From Shewanella kaireitica (GTDB lineage: Bacteria > Pseudomonadota > Gammaproteobacteria > Enterobacterales > Shewanellaceae), in the NCBI RefSeq assembly GCF_023284045.1, contig NZ_JAKIKQ010000013.1, positions 89,454 through 153,453 on the forward strand: a stretch of 64,000 nucleotides of DNA, written 5' to 3'. The notes beneath the pieces are model-generated. The model did no database searches. It was not told the origin of the DNA and saw nothing but the letters and a program-made list of their open reading frames with translations. The position numbers and the translations under genes are program-made. Positions 35,779 through 46,047 of this stretch are shown here, piece after piece. How positions within the stretch are numbered: position 1 is the first letter of the stretch; each line of letters starts with the position of its first letter.

Positions 35779-38061
35779 ATGTTTATTACGCTATTAATAC
35801 TGTTAATTATCGCTGTAGCAGTGATTTTTTCGGTGAAGAACATCAGAATGCAGTTAATCACGCGACCTGTATTTAGTTTTTTTAAAAAAGTGCTACCACC
35901 TTTATCGGACACTGAGAAAGAGGCGATGGAAGCCGGTGACGTTTGGTGGGAAGGAGAACTATTTAAAGGCAAGCCGAATTGGCAGATGCTGCATAGTTAT
36001 GGCAAACCAGCGCTAACTTCGGATGAGCAAGATTTTATCAATAATCAAGTTCAAACAGCGTTATCGATGATTGACGACTATGACATTGTCAGCAATAGAA
36101 AGGATCTACCGCCTGAGCTGTGGGAATACTTTAAAAAAGAGGGCTTCTTTGCGCTTATAATTCCCAAAAAGTACGGTGGACGTGCATTTTCAGCCTACGC
36201 TAATTCAACGATTGTTAGCAAAATAGCCAGCAGAAGTGTCAGCGCTGCAGTAACCGTGATGGTGCCTAACTCATTAGGTCCTGGCGAGCTATTAACTCAT
36301 TATGGCACCACTGAACAAAAAGATTTTTGGTTGCCAAAACTTGCAGATGGCCAAGCGATCCCTTGTTTTGCGCTAACTGGACCAGAGGCCGGCAGTGATG
36401 CTGGAGCAATACCTGATACTGGTATTGTTTGTCGTGAAGAGTTTAATGGTGAGCAAACCTTAGGTTTGAGGCTCAACTGGAATAAACGCTATATCACGCT
36501 TGCCCCCGTTGCTGATGTATTGGGTTTGGCGTTTCAAATGAATGATCCTGATGGTTTGCTAGGTGAGCAGAAGCAGATAGGTATTACCTGCGCACTTATT
36601 CCTACTGATCATCCTGGTGTAGAAATTGGTCGTCGCCATGATCCATTACACTTAGCCTTTATGAACGGTACCACTCAAGGTAAAGATGTATTTATCCCAC
36701 TAGATTGGATTATCGGTGGGCCTCAATACGCAGGTCGTGGGTGGAGGATGCTAGTTGAGTGTTTATCTGCGGGCCGTGGAATTTCATTGCCCGCTCTATC
36801 TACTGCATTGGGGCACATGGCAACTAAAACAACCACGGCTTATAGCGCGGTGAGACAACAGTTTGGTATGCCGATCGGACAGTTTGAAGGGGTGCAAGAA
36901 GCACTTGCACGGATCATCAGTAATACTTACCAGTTGGAAGCGGCGAGACGCTTAACAACAACGGGTATCGACCTTAATGTCAAACCCTCTATTGTGACTG
37001 CAATTGCTAAGTACCATATGACAGAGCTTGGACGAAATGTCATCGATGATGCGATGGACATTCAGTCAGGAAAAGGGATTCAACTGGGCCCTAAAAATTA
37101 CCTAGGAAACGCCTATATTGCACTGCCAATTTCAATCACTGTCGAAGGCGCAAATATCCTTACCCGTAGTTTAATGATATTTGGCCAAGGCGCTACGCGT
37201 TGTCACCCCTATGTACTTGCAGAGATGGAAGCAGCTGGAATGGAAGACAAAGCTGCGGGACTAGAGCGCTTTGATTCACTGCTTACTGGTCATATTGGTT
37301 ATGCCGCTCGCAATGGTTTTAGCGCATTTAGCCATGCGTTAACGGGGAGTTTCTTCGCTTCATCGCCTGTTAGTGGTGATACTAAGGGTTATTACAAAAG
37401 TATGACTCGCTTATCAGCTGCGTTGGCGATAATGTCTGACATGTCTATGTTAATGCTTGGCGGCGATTTAAAACGTAAAGAGATGTTGAGCGCTAGATTA
37501 GGCGATGTCTTGAGTCAGCTTTACTTAGCATCAGCCACGTTAAAGCTTTTTGAAGACAATGGCCGTCAATTTGAAGATCTGCCTACAGTAAAGCATGTGA
37601 TGGCAACTAGATTGCACCTTGCTGCAAAAGCGTTAGATGAAGCGATTCGAAATTTTCCAAATCGGATTGTTGCTGGTCTACTGCGGGTATTAATCTTCCC
37701 GTTAGGAAACCACTTTAAACAAGCTGATGACAAGCTGTCTATTGAAGTGGTTAATTCGATGAGTCGTCCAGGGCCAGCACGGGATAGATTGACTTTCTTA
37801 TGTGCAGATGTCGAAAACGATACTAGCGGTATTGCCGATGTTGAGCGTGCATTTATCGCTAAGTATGAATGCAAAGAGCTATTTACTCGTATGAAACAGG
37901 CTCAGAAAGAGGGCAGCTTAGCAAGAAAATTAGCGCCTCAAATCTTGTTTGACTCGGCACTAGAAATTGACTTAATTAGCAAAGAGGAACATCAACAACT
38001 TGTTGTTGCAAATGAATTAAGGTTAGCAGCGATAAATGTCGATGACTTCGAAGCGCTTTAA
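35779..38061 (+). CDS. fadE: Acyl-CoA dehydrogenase FadE
   Basis: FadE performs the first oxidation of fatty-acid beta-oxidation. The 760-aa protein starts with a membrane helix (MFITLLILLIIAVAVIFSV) and contains the acyl-CoA dehydrogenase domains: PPELWEYFKKEGFFALIIPKKYGG, CFALTGPEAGSDAGAIPDTGIV, NKRYITLAPVA, and ITVEGANILTRSLMIFGQGA, plus the enterobacterial-type FadE C-terminal extension ending VDDFEAL. E. coli FadE (814 aa) has a longer N-terminal membrane part. A terminator follows. Confidence 0.96.
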   Translation: MFITLLILLIIAVAVIFSVKNIRMQLITRPVFSFFKKVLPPLSDTEKEAMEAGDVWWEGELFKGKPNWQMLHSYGKPALTSDEQDFINNQVQTALSMIDDYDIVSNRKDLPPELWEYFKKEGFFALIIPKKYGGRAFSAYANSTIVSKIASRSVSAAVTVMVPNSLGPGELLTHYGTTEQKDFWLPKLADGQAIPCFALTGPEAGSDAGAIPDTGIVCREEFNGEQTLGLRLNWNKRYITLAPVADVLGLAFQMNDPDGLLGEQKQIGITCALIPTDHPGVEIGRRHDPLHLAFMNGTTQGKDVFIPLDWIIGGPQYAGRGWRMLVECLSAGRGISLPALSTALGHMATKTTTAYSAVRQQFGMPIGQFEGVQEALARIISNTYQLEAARRLTTTGIDLNVKPSIVTAIAKYHMTELGRNVIDDAMDIQSGKGIQLGPKNYLGNAYIALPISITVEGANILTRSLMIFGQGATRCHPYVLAEMEAAGMEDKAAGLERFDSLLTGHIGYAARNGFSAFSHALTGSFFASSPVSGDTKGYYKSMTRLSAALAIMSDMSMLMLGGDLKRKEMLSARLGDVLSQLYLASATLKLFEDNGRQFEDLPTVKHVMATRLHLAAKALDEAIRNFPNRIVAGLLRVLIFPLGNHFKQADDKLSIEVVNSMSRPGPARDRLTFLCADVENDTSGIADVERAFIAKYECKELFTRMKQAQKEGSLARKLAPQILFDSALEIDLISKEEHQQLVVANELRLAAINVDDFEAL

Positions 38062-38106
38062 TTTGATCAAGACTGTTGTGATGTAATGAGCGTAACGTGT
38101 TTTTTG

Positions 38107-38139
38107 AAAGCCACTGAATCACTTTAGTGGCTTTTTTTT
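38107..38139 (+). terminator. Intrinsic terminator of psrA-fadE
   Basis: AAAGCCACT and AGTGGCTTT with a T8 run, 45 bases after the fadE stop. Confidence 0.88.
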
Positions 38140-38402
38140 GGCTTCTGTTAACTGACTGACAAAAACAAAAAATGCTTGCAACTAAGGTATAAACTACTGA
38201 TGTAGGACTCTATGAATGAGGGAAGCAAGGTCGCGCTATAACTCATCGTAGTTTATTTGTTTGAATGGCCAGCTAGTCAATGTCATGTGCGTATGGACTT
38301 AGGAGCTGAAAATGAGCAAAAGGCGTCAATAGTCAGCTATAACTTTTTGATTCTTTTTTGGATAAAAGGTTCATGGGTATTAGCACTTATATCGGAAGGC
38401 AT
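38140..38402. other. Gene-free stretch between fadE and pykA
   Basis: Together with its flanking terminators about 420 bases separate fadE and convergent pykA. A 72-codon plus-strand frame at 38257-38475 runs into the pykA terminator and has no ribosome site; I regard it as non-coding. Nothing else is recognised. Confidence 0.5.
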
Positions 38403-38442
38403 GAAAATAAAAAAGCATGTCTGTTATAAACAGACATGCTTT
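38403..38442 (-). terminator. Intrinsic terminator of pykA
   Basis: AAAGCATGTCTGTT and AACAGACATGCTTT flank a 3-base loop; on the minus strand the stem is followed by TTTTTTATTTT, 38 bases after the pykA stop. Confidence 0.88.
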
Positions 38443-38479
38443 AAAAGGGCACCTACAAGCCATTTAAATGGCTAGCAAA

Positions 38480-39919
38480 TTAAGCTACAACAACAACCTT
38501 GCTAGTGTTAGTACCACCAACAGTTTCCATTGCATCACCTTTAGTCATCATCGCCATGTCACCACTTTGTAGGTAACCTGCTGCCGCTAATGTTTCAAGT
38601 GCTTTTTGTGCAACCGCTTCTGGAGCATGAGCCGTTGAGTCAAAATAGACTGGTTGAACACCACGGTAAAGCGCCATCTTAGCAAGAGTTACTTCATGAC
38701 GAGACATCGCGAAAATAGGCAGCGCTGAACTAATGCGAGACATCATTTGCGGTGTCGCACCAGATTCCGTTAATGCAATAATTGCTTTAACACCATCTAA
38801 ATGGTTAGCAGCGTACATAGTAGAAAGTGCGATAGTCTCTTCAATCGTAGTGAACTGTTGATCAAGTCTATGCTTTGATACCTGCACACTTGGGTGAGAT
38901 TCAGCACCTAAACAGACTTCAGCCATTGCTTTAACAGTTTCTTCAGGGAAGTCACCTGCAGCCGTTTCAGCTGAAAGCATCACTGCATCAGTGCCATCAA
39001 GTACGGCGTTTGCAACGTCCATGACTTCTGCGCGAGTCGGCATTGGGCTTGTTATCATAGACTCCATCATCTGAGTCGCTGTGATAACAGGCTTGTTTAG
39101 CTGACGAGAACGGCTAATCAATTTCTTTTGCACTGCTACAAGCGCTGGATCGCCAATTTCAACACCTAGGTCGCCACGAGCAACCATTACTGCGTCAGAG
39201 GCAATGATCACATCATCCATCGCTTCGTCAGAAACAACGGCTTCAGCACGTTCAACTTTAGAAACGATGAGTGCATTACTACCCGCTTCTTGCGCCAATT
39301 CACGCGCATAATTTAGATCTGCACCGCTACGTGGGAAAGAAACCGCTAGGTAATCAACTTTAATTGCAGCTGCAGTGATAATGTCACGCTTATCTTTTTC
39401 AGTTAATGCTGCAGCAGATAGTCCGCCGCCTTGCTTGTTGATCCCTTTGTTATTAGACAAAGGACCAGCAACAGTAACAATAGTGTGAACCTTGTTACCT
39501 TCAACTTTTTCAACACGCAACTGAACACGACCATCATCAAGCATCAAAATGTCGCCTAGGCTGACATCTTTTGGTAGCTCCTTATAGTCGATACCCACTT
39601 GATTCTCATCGCCTTCACCTTTTTCAAGATCGCCGTCCAAGGTATAGGCTTGGCCTAACGCCAGCTGTACCTTTTTGTTATCTTTAAAAGTTGAAATACG
39701 AATTTTAGGACCTTGAAGGTCACCAAGAACAGCAACATGAACACCAAGCTCTTTTGCAATAGCTCGTGTATCGTCTGCGCGTTTTTTGTGGTCTTCTGGT
39801 GCACCGTGAGAAAAGTTTAAGCGAACAACGTTAGCGCCGGCAGCAATAATGCGGCGTAGGTTGTCATCACGGTCTGTGGCTGGGCCCAAAGTTGTTACAA
39901 TTTTGGTTCTGCGGAACAT
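38480..39919 (-). CDS. pykA: Pyruvate kinase
   Basis: A 479-aa enzyme converting phosphoenolpyruvate and ADP to pyruvate and ATP. Motifs: [15 protein letters not shown] at the start, [17 protein letters not shown], the catalytic [13 protein letters not shown] loop ([12 protein letters not shown]), [11 protein letters not shown], and [36 protein letters not shown]. Length and start match E. coli PykA (480 aa). It is a known HexR target in Shewanella and a HexR box lies about 60 bases upstream. Confidence 0.97.
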   Translation of the reverse strand: MFRRTKIVTTLGPATDRDDNLRRIIAAGANVVRLNFSHGAPEDHKKRADDTRAIAKELGVHVAVLGDLQGPKIRISTFKDNKKVQLALGQAYTLDGDLEKGEGDENQVGIDYKELPKDVSLGDILMLDDGRVQLRVEKVEGNKVHTIVTVAGPLSNNKGINKQGGGLSAAALTEKDKRDIITAAAIKVDYLAVSFPRSGADLNYARELAQEAGSNALIVSKVERAEAVVSDEAMDDVIIASDAVMVARGDLGVEIGDPALVAVQKKLISRSRQLNKPVITATQMMESMITSPMPTRAEVMDVANAVLDGTDAVMLSAETAAGDFPEETVKAMAEVCLGAESHPSVQVSKHRLDQQFTTIEETIALSTMYAANHLDGVKAIIALTESGATPQMMSRISSALPIFAMSRHEVTLAKMALYRGVQPVYFDSTAHAPEAVAQKALETLAAAGYLQSGDMAMMTKGDAMETVGGTNTSKVVVVA

Positions 39920-39979
39920 GACATACTCCGTTAAGTTTTAAAAAATTCTGACACTATATTAACAGACAATACCCTTAAA

Positions 39980-39994
39980 TGTAGTAAAATTACG
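39980..39994. promoter_or_regulatory. HexR box upstream of pykA
   Basis: TGTAGTAAAATTACG matches the HexR pattern TGTARTWWWATYACA at 14 of 15 positions. It lies 61 bases before the pykA start on the minus strand. Confidence 0.85.
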
Positions 39995-40103
39995 AACAAA
40001 ATGATCTATCTCAAGTTTTTAATTTTGTGAACCCTTGCAACATTATTAGACTAAAGGACAGTAGAGCGTTTGCTAAACTGTCCCAAAACATGTCGAAAGC
40101 CAC

Positions 40104-40958
40104 TTACAGAATGGGATCTTTGTCTATTCTAGATTCTTTCAATACTTCTTTAACTCGCTTCAAATTCTCACGGAAACGAGGACCTCGTCTTAGTGTGAAT
40201 CCTGTCGCTAGCACATCTATTATAACCAACTGTGCTAAACGTGATGCCATTGGTAGGTACATATCGGTGTCTTCAGGGACTTCCATCGTGACAGGCAGTG
40301 TACATACCGTAGAAAGCGGAGAGTTTCGTGCGGTAATGCCTATTACAGCCGCACCATTTTCACGAGCGAGTTTTGCTATATCAATGAGAGACTTAGTTCT
40401 ACCTGTATGGGAGATTAGCACCACAACATCACCTTCATTACTGTTAATACAGCTCATACGTTGCATAAGAACATCGTCGAAGGAGATGACAGGAACATTA
40501 AATCGAAAAAATTTATTCTGTGCGTCATGGGCAACAGACGCTGACGCGCCAAGACCAAAGAAAGAAATTTTCTTTGCTTGAGTTAAGACGTCAACGGCCT
40601 TATTAATCGCGGTGGTATCGATGCTTTGTCTTGCTGTATCTAGCGATGCCATTGAAGATTCGAATATTTTAGTGGTATATGAATCAGGACTATCGTCCTC
40701 TTCAACATGGCGACTGACGTAAGGAGTACCATTAGCTAGGCTTTGGGCTAAATGTAACTTAAAGTCTGGAAACCCTTTAGTATCTAGTCGACGGCAAAAA
40801 CGGTTTACCGTTGGCTCGCTGACATCTGCCATTTTGGCAAGTGTAGCTATACTAGAGTGAATCGCGGTTTGCGGTGAAGAAAGAATAACTTCTGCAACTT
40901 TACGTTCAGATTTACTAAAATGGGTAAGGCTTTTTTGAACCTTTTCTAGGGTATTCAT
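40104..40958 (-). CDS. hexR: HexR transcriptional regulator of central carbon metabolism
   Basis: A 284-aa RpiR-family regulator with N-terminal helix-turn-helix (about 20-70; SIATLAKMADVSEPTVNRFCRRL) and SIS sugar-phosphate-binding domain (about 120-255; FFGLGASASVAHDAQNKFFR, VVVLISHTGRTKSLIDIA). HexR binds KDPG and controls zwf-pgl-edd-eda, pykA and other carbon genes. ATG at 40958 with GTGGA upstream is preferred over the TTG at 40976. It is divergent from zwf, with a HexR box 25 bases before its own start, implying autoregulation. Confidence 0.95.
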   Translation of the reverse strand: MNTLEKVQKSLTHFSKSERKVAEVILSSPQTAIHSSIATLAKMADVSEPTVNRFCRRLDTKGFPDFKLHLAQSLANGTPYVSRHVEEDDSPDSYTTKIFESSMASLDTARQSIDTTAINKAVDVLTQAKKISFFGLGASASVAHDAQNKFFRFNVPVISFDDVLMQRMSCINSNEGDVVVLISHTGRTKSLIDIAKLARENGAAVIGITARNSPLSTVCTLPVTMEVPEDTDMYLPMASRLAQLVIIDVLATGFTLRRGPRFRENLKRVKEVLKESRIDKDPIL

Positions 40959-40982
40959 ATACGTACGTCCACTCAATAGTAA

Positions 40983-40997
40983 TGTAGTTTTATTATA
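40983..40997. promoter_or_regulatory. HexR box at the hexR promoter
   Basis: TGTAGTTTTATTATA matches TGTARTWWWATYACA at 14 of 15 positions, 25 bases upstream of the hexR ATG. Confidence 0.75.
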
Positions 40998-41097
40998 TTT
41001 TTGTAGTGCTTTCGAAAGCTAAGCAAGTACAACACTGGCTAAACATTTAAGCTTGGATAAAATTATAAAGATAACAGGTACAAAGATGATAAAATTT

Positions 41098-41112
41098 AGT
41101 AATTTTATCACG
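41098..41112. promoter_or_regulatory. HexR box at the zwf promoter
   Basis: AGTAATTTTATCACG matches the HexR pattern at 13 of 15 positions, with only the two end bases differing. It is 160 bases before the zwf ATG, in the 313-base hexR-zwf intergenic region. Confidence 0.7.
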
Positions 41113-41271
41113 AAAGCATATCAGAGATTGTGTCAACATGCCTAATAGACTGACTTGAAGTTTATTATAGAATTTAGATGCAATTACCAATTTCTGTTGT
41201 TATATTACAACAAACATGTGAAATCTCATCAAAAATGGTGGGACACAGGATCAAAAGGAGATTTTGAAGCT

Positions 41272-42744
41272 ATGGGCATAACAACACCAGAAGCCAAAGC
41301 TTGTGATTTTGTTCTATTTGGTACCAAAGGTGACCTCGCTAAGCGAAAGTTACTACCGTCTCTATATCAGCTTGATAAAGCAAACCTACTCAATATAGAT
41401 ACTAAGGTACTGGGCGTTGCCAAAGATGACTTTACTCAAGAAGAGTATCGTGAACTTGTGATGACGGCATTGAAGACATTTGTAAAAGACGAATTGTGTG
41501 ACGAAACCGTCAATCGCTTTTTAGATCGTTGTCATTATGTAGGAACAAACTTTACGGTTTCTGAAGGCTATAAAGCATTTCACGATGTACTAGAGCCTGA
41601 AAAGAGAGTGATGGTGAGCTATTTTGCGACGCCACCCTCAATATTCGGTGATATCTGTCGTTGCCTAAATGAACAAAACCTTATCTTCCCTGATTCTCGT
41701 GTTGTATTAGAAAAACCTATCGGTTCAGATCTCGCCACCTCTAAGATCATTAACGATCAAGTCTCAGCTTACTTCAATGAAAATCAAGTCTACCGTATTG
41801 ACCATTACCTAGGTAAAGAGACTGTACAGAATTTGCTAGCGCTGCGTTTCGCTAACTCTCTGTTCGCCTCTAAATGGGATAACCGTACCATAGACCATGT
41901 GCAGCTAACCGTCGCTGAAGAGGTTGGTATTGAAGGGCGTTGGGGCTACTTTGATAAAGCTGGACAGATGCGTGACATGATCCAAAACCATCTGCTGCAA
42001 GTTTTAACCTTAGTTGCTATGGATCCTCCTGTTAACTTAGACGCCGATAATATCCGTGATGAAAAAGTGAAAGTGCTTAAATCACTGCGCCCAATTAATT
42101 CCGATAATATTTACGAAAATACAGTTCGAGGCCAATATTCAAGTGGGTTCCTAAAAGGTGCACCAGTACCTGGCTACCTAGAAGAAGAGGGCGCTAATGT
42201 TCAGTCAAACGCTGAAACCTTTGTAGCGCTTCGCGTTGATATCGATAACTGGCGCTGGGCAGGCGTTCCCTTCTATTTAAGAAGTGGTAAGCGTATGCCG
42301 TTTAAGAGTTCTGAAATTGTGGTTTATTTTAAGAACCCACCACACAATCTTTACAGCTCCAACTACCGTAATTTACCACCTAACAAGCTGACTATTCGTC
42401 TACAACCTCATGAAGGGGTTGAGATCCAGATGTTGAACAAGGTTCCAGGCCTAGGTGAGAAGCAACGTTTGCAAACGACTAAGCTTGATTTAAGTTTCTC
42501 TGATACGTTTAAAAATGAGCGTATTGCAGATGCATATGAGCGTTTGTTGTTAGAAGCAATGCTCGGTAATCAAGCATTATTTGTTCGTCGTGATGAAGTT
42601 GAACAAGCATGGAGTTGGGTCGATGGCATCATCCAAGCTTGGGAAGAAACAGACGAGAAACCAAAGTCTTACCCAGCAGGCACATGGGGCCCAGTTGCTT
42701 CCGTCGCGCTTATCACTAAAGACGGTCGTTCTTGGGACGAGTAG
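41272..42744 (+). CDS. zwf: Glucose-6-phosphate 1-dehydrogenase
   Basis: Zwf oxidises glucose-6-phosphate to 6-phosphogluconolactone, entry to the Entner-Doudoroff and pentose-phosphate routes. The 490-aa protein has the coenzyme loop VLFGTKGDLAKRK, EKPIG (147-151) and the catalytic DHYLGKE (177-183). ATG at 41272 with AAGGAG eleven bases upstream gives the family N-terminus (compare E. coli QACDLVIFGAKGDLARRK); the open frame continues upstream to a TTG at 41155, but that extension has no homology pattern. First gene of the zwf-pgl-edd-eda operon. Confidence 0.97.
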   Translation: MGITTPEAKACDFVLFGTKGDLAKRKLLPSLYQLDKANLLNIDTKVLGVAKDDFTQEEYRELVMTALKTFVKDELCDETVNRFLDRCHYVGTNFTVSEGYKAFHDVLEPEKRVMVSYFATPPSIFGDICRCLNEQNLIFPDSRVVLEKPIGSDLATSKIINDQVSAYFNENQVYRIDHYLGKETVQNLLALRFANSLFASKWDNRTIDHVQLTVAEEVGIEGRWGYFDKAGQMRDMIQNHLLQVLTLVAMDPPVNLDADNIRDEKVKVLKSLRPINSDNIYENTVRGQYSSGFLKGAPVPGYLEEEGANVQSNAETFVALRVDIDNWRWAGVPFYLRSGKRMPFKSSEIVVYFKNPPHNLYSSNYRNLPPNKLTIRLQPHEGVEIQMLNKVPGLGEKQRLQTTKLDLSFSDTFKNERIADAYERLLLEAMLGNQALFVRRDEVEQAWSWVDGIIQAWEETDEKPKSYPAGTWGPVASVALITKDGRSWDE

Positions 42745-42753
42745 GGGATCAAG

Positions 42754-43458
42754 ATGATTAAAGAAAGTGTTTTTAAATCCTTTGACAATAAAGCTGCGCT
42801 TGAAGCGCAACTTGCAGATCGTATCGCTAATCAGTTGCAAGAAGCAGTTGATGCTAGGGGCAAAGCGAGTCTAGTTGTCTCTGGTGGTTCGACACCATTA
42901 AAGCTTTTTGAATTACTGAGTAAAAAAGCCATAGATTGGAACGATGTTTACATTACATTAGCGGATGAGCGCTGGGTCGATAACGATCACAGTGACTCTA
43001 ACGAGCGGTTAGTCAGAAACAATTTGCTGCAAAATCGAGCTGCTAGTGCCAAATTTTGTGGCTTAAAAAATATGTATTCAACGCCTTATGAAGGTCAAGT
43101 TATGACCTCGGAACAGTTAGCACATTTCCCAAAGCCATTTGATGTCGTTGTTCTGGGTATGGGCAACGATGGACATACTTGTTCTTGGTTCCCTTGCGCT
43201 GATGCAAAAGAACTTGAACATGCATTAACAAGTGATGACTTATGTGTAGCGGTTACCCCAGGTAATGCGCCGCATGCACGTATATCACTTTCAAAGGCTG
43301 GCATTCTTGCAAGCCGTCAAATCTATTTACATATCGTTGGTGAGCAGAAACTTGATGTTTACCGACAAGCACTGGCAGATAACGATAGCAGTGAAATGCC
43401 GATCAGAGCCGTTCTCGATCAGCACAAAACACCCGTCGATGTTTACTGGAGCGCCTAA
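42754..43458 (+). CDS. pgl: 6-phosphogluconolactonase
   Basis: A 234-aa DevB/SOL-type lactonase that hydrolyses 6-phosphogluconolactone. Motifs: VVSGGSTPLKLFELLS, ITLADERWVDNDHSDSNERLVR, GMGNDGHTCSWFPCA and ISLSKAGILASRQIYLHIVG. It starts nine bases after zwf with GGGGA as ribosome site, so it is tightly coupled to the preceding reaction. Confidence 0.96.
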   Translation: MIKESVFKSFDNKAALEAQLADRIANQLQEAVDARGKASLVVSGGSTPLKLFELLSKKAIDWNDVYITLADERWVDNDHSDSNERLVRNNLLQNRAASAKFCGLKNMYSTPYEGQVMTSEQLAHFPKPFDVVVLGMGNDGHTCSWFPCADAKELEHALTSDDLCVAVTPGNAPHARISLSKAGILASRQIYLHIVGEQKLDVYRQALADNDSSEMPIRAVLDQHKTPVDVYWSA

Positions 43459-43467
43459 GGAGTAATT

Positions 43468-45294
43468 ATGCACACCGTTGTACAGTCTGTGACAGACAGA
43501 ATTATTGAACGAAGCAAAGATTCCCGCGCTAAGTACCTCGCGGCTTTAGAAGATGCGAAAAATAGAGGCGTACATCGTAGCGCATTGAGCTGCGGTAACT
43601 TAGCCCATGGTTTTGCTGCATGTAATCCAGCTGATAAATCATCGATTAAGCAGCTAACCAAAGCTAACATCGGTATCGTTACCTCATTTAACGACATGTT
43701 ATCTGCGCATCAACCTTATGGCGAGTACCCAGATCTGCTTAAACGGGCCTGTAATGAAGTGGGTAGCGTTGCCCAAGTTGCTGGTGGCGTTCCTGCGATG
43801 TGTGACGGTGTCACTCAAGGTCAGCCTGGTATGGAGCTGAGCTTGTTAAGCCGTGAAGTGATTGCTATGGGCACTGCGGTTGGCTTGTCTCACAATATGT
43901 TTGACGGTGCGCTACTACTCGGTATTTGCGATAAAATTGTACCAGGCTTACTCATCGGCGCATTGAGTTTTGGTCACCTGCCAATGTTATTTGTCCCTGC
44001 GGGGCCAATGAAGTCAGGTATTCCTAACAAAGAGAAGGCGCGAATTCGTCAAAAGTATGCTCAAGGCGAAGTCGACAGAGAAGCGCTGCTAGATGCAGAA
44101 TCAAAATCCTATCATAGCGCAGGTACTTGTACTTTCTACGGTACTGCAAATAGCAATCAGTTGATGCTTGAAGTGATGGGGCTACAGCTGCCAGGCTCAT
44201 CTTTCGTCAATCCAGATGATCCTTTACGTGAAGTCTTAAGCAAAACAGCGGCTAAACAGGTGTGTCGTTTGACTGAAATGGGTACGCAGTACACGCCTAT
44301 TGGTAAAATCGTTTCTGAAAAATCTATTGTTAACGGCATCGTTGCATTGTTGGCAACAGGTGGTTCAACAAACCTGACCATGCATATTGTTGCTGCTGCA
44401 CGTGCTGCCGGTGTCATCATTAACTGGGATGACTTCTCAGAGTTATCTGATGCGGTACCACTGCTAGCTCGTGTTTATCCAAATGGACATGCTGATATTA
44501 ACCATTTCCACGCTGCTGGTGGCATGGCTTTCTTGATTAAAGAACTGCTTGATGGTGGACTTTTACATGAGGACGTTGAGACTGTTGCAGGCTTTGGATT
44601 GAAGCGTTACACCCAAGAACCGCAGATCCGTGATGGTGAATTGACCTGGGTTGATGGCCAGAAAACAAGCTTAGACTCAGAAGTGCTAACCAGCTTAGAC
44701 AGTCCTTTCCAAGCTAATGGTGGTTTAAAGCTACTAAAAGGTAACTTGGGCCGAGCAGTGATAAAAGTCTCAGCAGTACAAGAGCAGCACCGTATTGTTG
44801 AAGCCCCAGCTGTTGTTATCGATGATCAAAATAAGCTTGAAGCGATCTTTAAAGCAGGCGAGTTAGATAAAGACTGTGTCGTGGTTGTAAAAGGCCAAGG
44901 GCCAAAAGCCATTGGTATGCCAGAACTGCATAAACTGACACCTATATTAGGTACCTTGCAAGATAGAGGTTTTAAAGTAGCACTGCTTACCGATGGCCGT
45001 ATGTCTGGGGCATCAGGCAAGGTGCCAGCTGCTATACACTTAACACCAGAAGCGTTAGATGGTGGCATGATTGCCAAGATCCATAATGGTGACTTGGTTA
45101 GAGTCGATGCTACTACAGGTGAGTTAAGTCTTCTGGTTGATGAAGCTGAACTGCAGGCAAGAACGCCTGAAAAGGTTGACCTACACAAAACAAGCTATGG
45201 CATGGGACGTGAACTCTTCGGAGCACTAAGAGCTAGCTTAAGTAGTCCTGAAACCGGTGCGCGCAGTACTAGCGCCATAGATGAAATTTATTAA
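43468..45294 (+). CDS. edd: Phosphogluconate dehydratase
   Basis: Edd dehydrates 6-phosphogluconate to KDPG, the committing step of the Entner-Doudoroff pathway. The 608-aa protein is an IlvD/Edd-family Fe-S dehydratase with [47 protein letters not shown], and the C-terminal signature [24 protein letters not shown] precedes the ATG; the gap to pgl is nine bases. Confidence 0.98.
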   Translation: MHTVVQSVTDRIIERSKDSRAKYLAALEDAKNRGVHRSALSCGNLAHGFAACNPADKSSIKQLTKANIGIVTSFNDMLSAHQPYGEYPDLLKRACNEVGSVAQVAGGVPAMCDGVTQGQPGMELSLLSREVIAMGTAVGLSHNMFDGALLLGICDKIVPGLLIGALSFGHLPMLFVPAGPMKSGIPNKEKARIRQKYAQGEVDREALLDAESKSYHSAGTCTFYGTANSNQLMLEVMGLQLPGSSFVNPDDPLREVLSKTAAKQVCRLTEMGTQYTPIGKIVSEKSIVNGIVALLATGGSTNLTMHIVAAARAAGVIINWDDFSELSDAVPLLARVYPNGHADINHFHAAGGMAFLIKELLDGGLLHEDVETVAGFGLKRYTQEPQIRDGELTWVDGQKTSLDSEVLTSLDSPFQANGGLKLLKGNLGRAVIKVSAVQEQHRIVEAPAVVIDDQNKLEAIFKAGELDKDCVVVVKGQGPKAIGMPELHKLTPILGTLQDRGFKVALLTDGRMSGASGKVPAAIHLTPEALDGGMIAKIHNGDLVRVDATTGELSLLVDEAELQARTPEKVDLHKTSYGMGRELFGALRASLSSPETGARSTSAIDEIY

Positions 45295-45315
45295 AGACAA
45301 AGGAAGAGTAACGCA

Positions 45316-45957
45316 ATGCTTGAGAATAACTGGTTAATTCAACCACAAGATATTTTTAATCGCAGCCCTATTGTTCCTGTCATGGTGATCAATAAGATTG
45401 AACATGCTGTGCCATTGGCAAAAGCACTCGTTGCTGGCGGTATTAGTGTGCTAGAGGTGACATTACGTACTGATTGCGCGCTTGAAGCCATCAGCAAAAT
45501 CGCAAAAGAAGTACCCGAAGCATTAGTTGGCGCGGGTACGATTTTGAATGAAGCGCAGCTAACTCAAGCGGTTAATGCAGGTGCACAGTTTGTTATCACC
45601 CCTGGTGCAACGACAGATCTACTAAAAGCTGCGATGGCTGGGACTACACCGTTAATACCTGGTGTGGCTAGTATCTCTGAAGTTATGGAAGGGATGGCAC
45701 TTGGATATACCAACTTTAAGTTCTTCCCTGCAGAAGCTTCAGGTGGCGTGAATGCACTTAAGGCATTCTCAGGACCACTTGCTGATATTCGCTTTTGCCC
45801 AACAGGCGGGATAACGCCGAGTAGTTACAAAGACTACTTAGCGCTAAAAAATGTAGATTGTATTGGCGGTAGTTGGATTGCGCCAACAGATGCAATGGAG
45901 CAGGGTGATTGGAATAGAATTACCGCGCTATGTAAAGAAGCCATCGGCGCACTTTAA
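45316..45957 (+). CDS. eda: KDPG/KHG aldolase
   Basis: Eda splits KDPG into pyruvate and glyceraldehyde-3-phosphate. In the 213-aa protein Glu47 (VLEVTLRT) is the general acid/base and Lys135 ([12 protein letters not shown]) the Schiff-base lysine; GAGTI and TPGATT are also in place. It is the last gene of the operon, 21 bases after edd, and is followed by a strong terminator. Confidence 0.98.
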   Translation: MLENNWLIQPQDIFNRSPIVPVMVINKIEHAVPLAKALVAGGISVLEVTLRTDCALEAISKIAKEVPEALVGAGTILNEAQLTQAVNAGAQFVITPGATTDLLKAAMAGTTPLIPGVASISEVMEGMALGYTNFKFFPAEASGGVNALKAFSGPLADIRFCPTGGITPSSYKDYLALKNVDCIGGSWIAPTDAMEQGDWNRITALCKEAIGAL

Positions 45958-45996
45958 AAACTACAAACGCAGGCCTTATTATAGATATGGCTGCCA

Positions 45997-46038
45997 GGAA
46001 CTAAAAAAAGCTACCTTGAGGTAGCTTTTTTTAGTTCC
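45997..46038. terminator. Bidirectional terminator with perfect 19-bp arms
   Basis: Arms 45997-46015 and 46020-46038 are exact inverted copies around the loop TTGA, including A7 and T7 runs. It closes eda and the convergent ecotin gene. Confidence 0.92.
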
Positions 46039-46047
46039 AAATAAATA

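Noticed and set aside
38257..38475. 72-codon plus-strand frame after fadE
   Set aside because: Runs through the pykA terminator stem and has no ribosome site.
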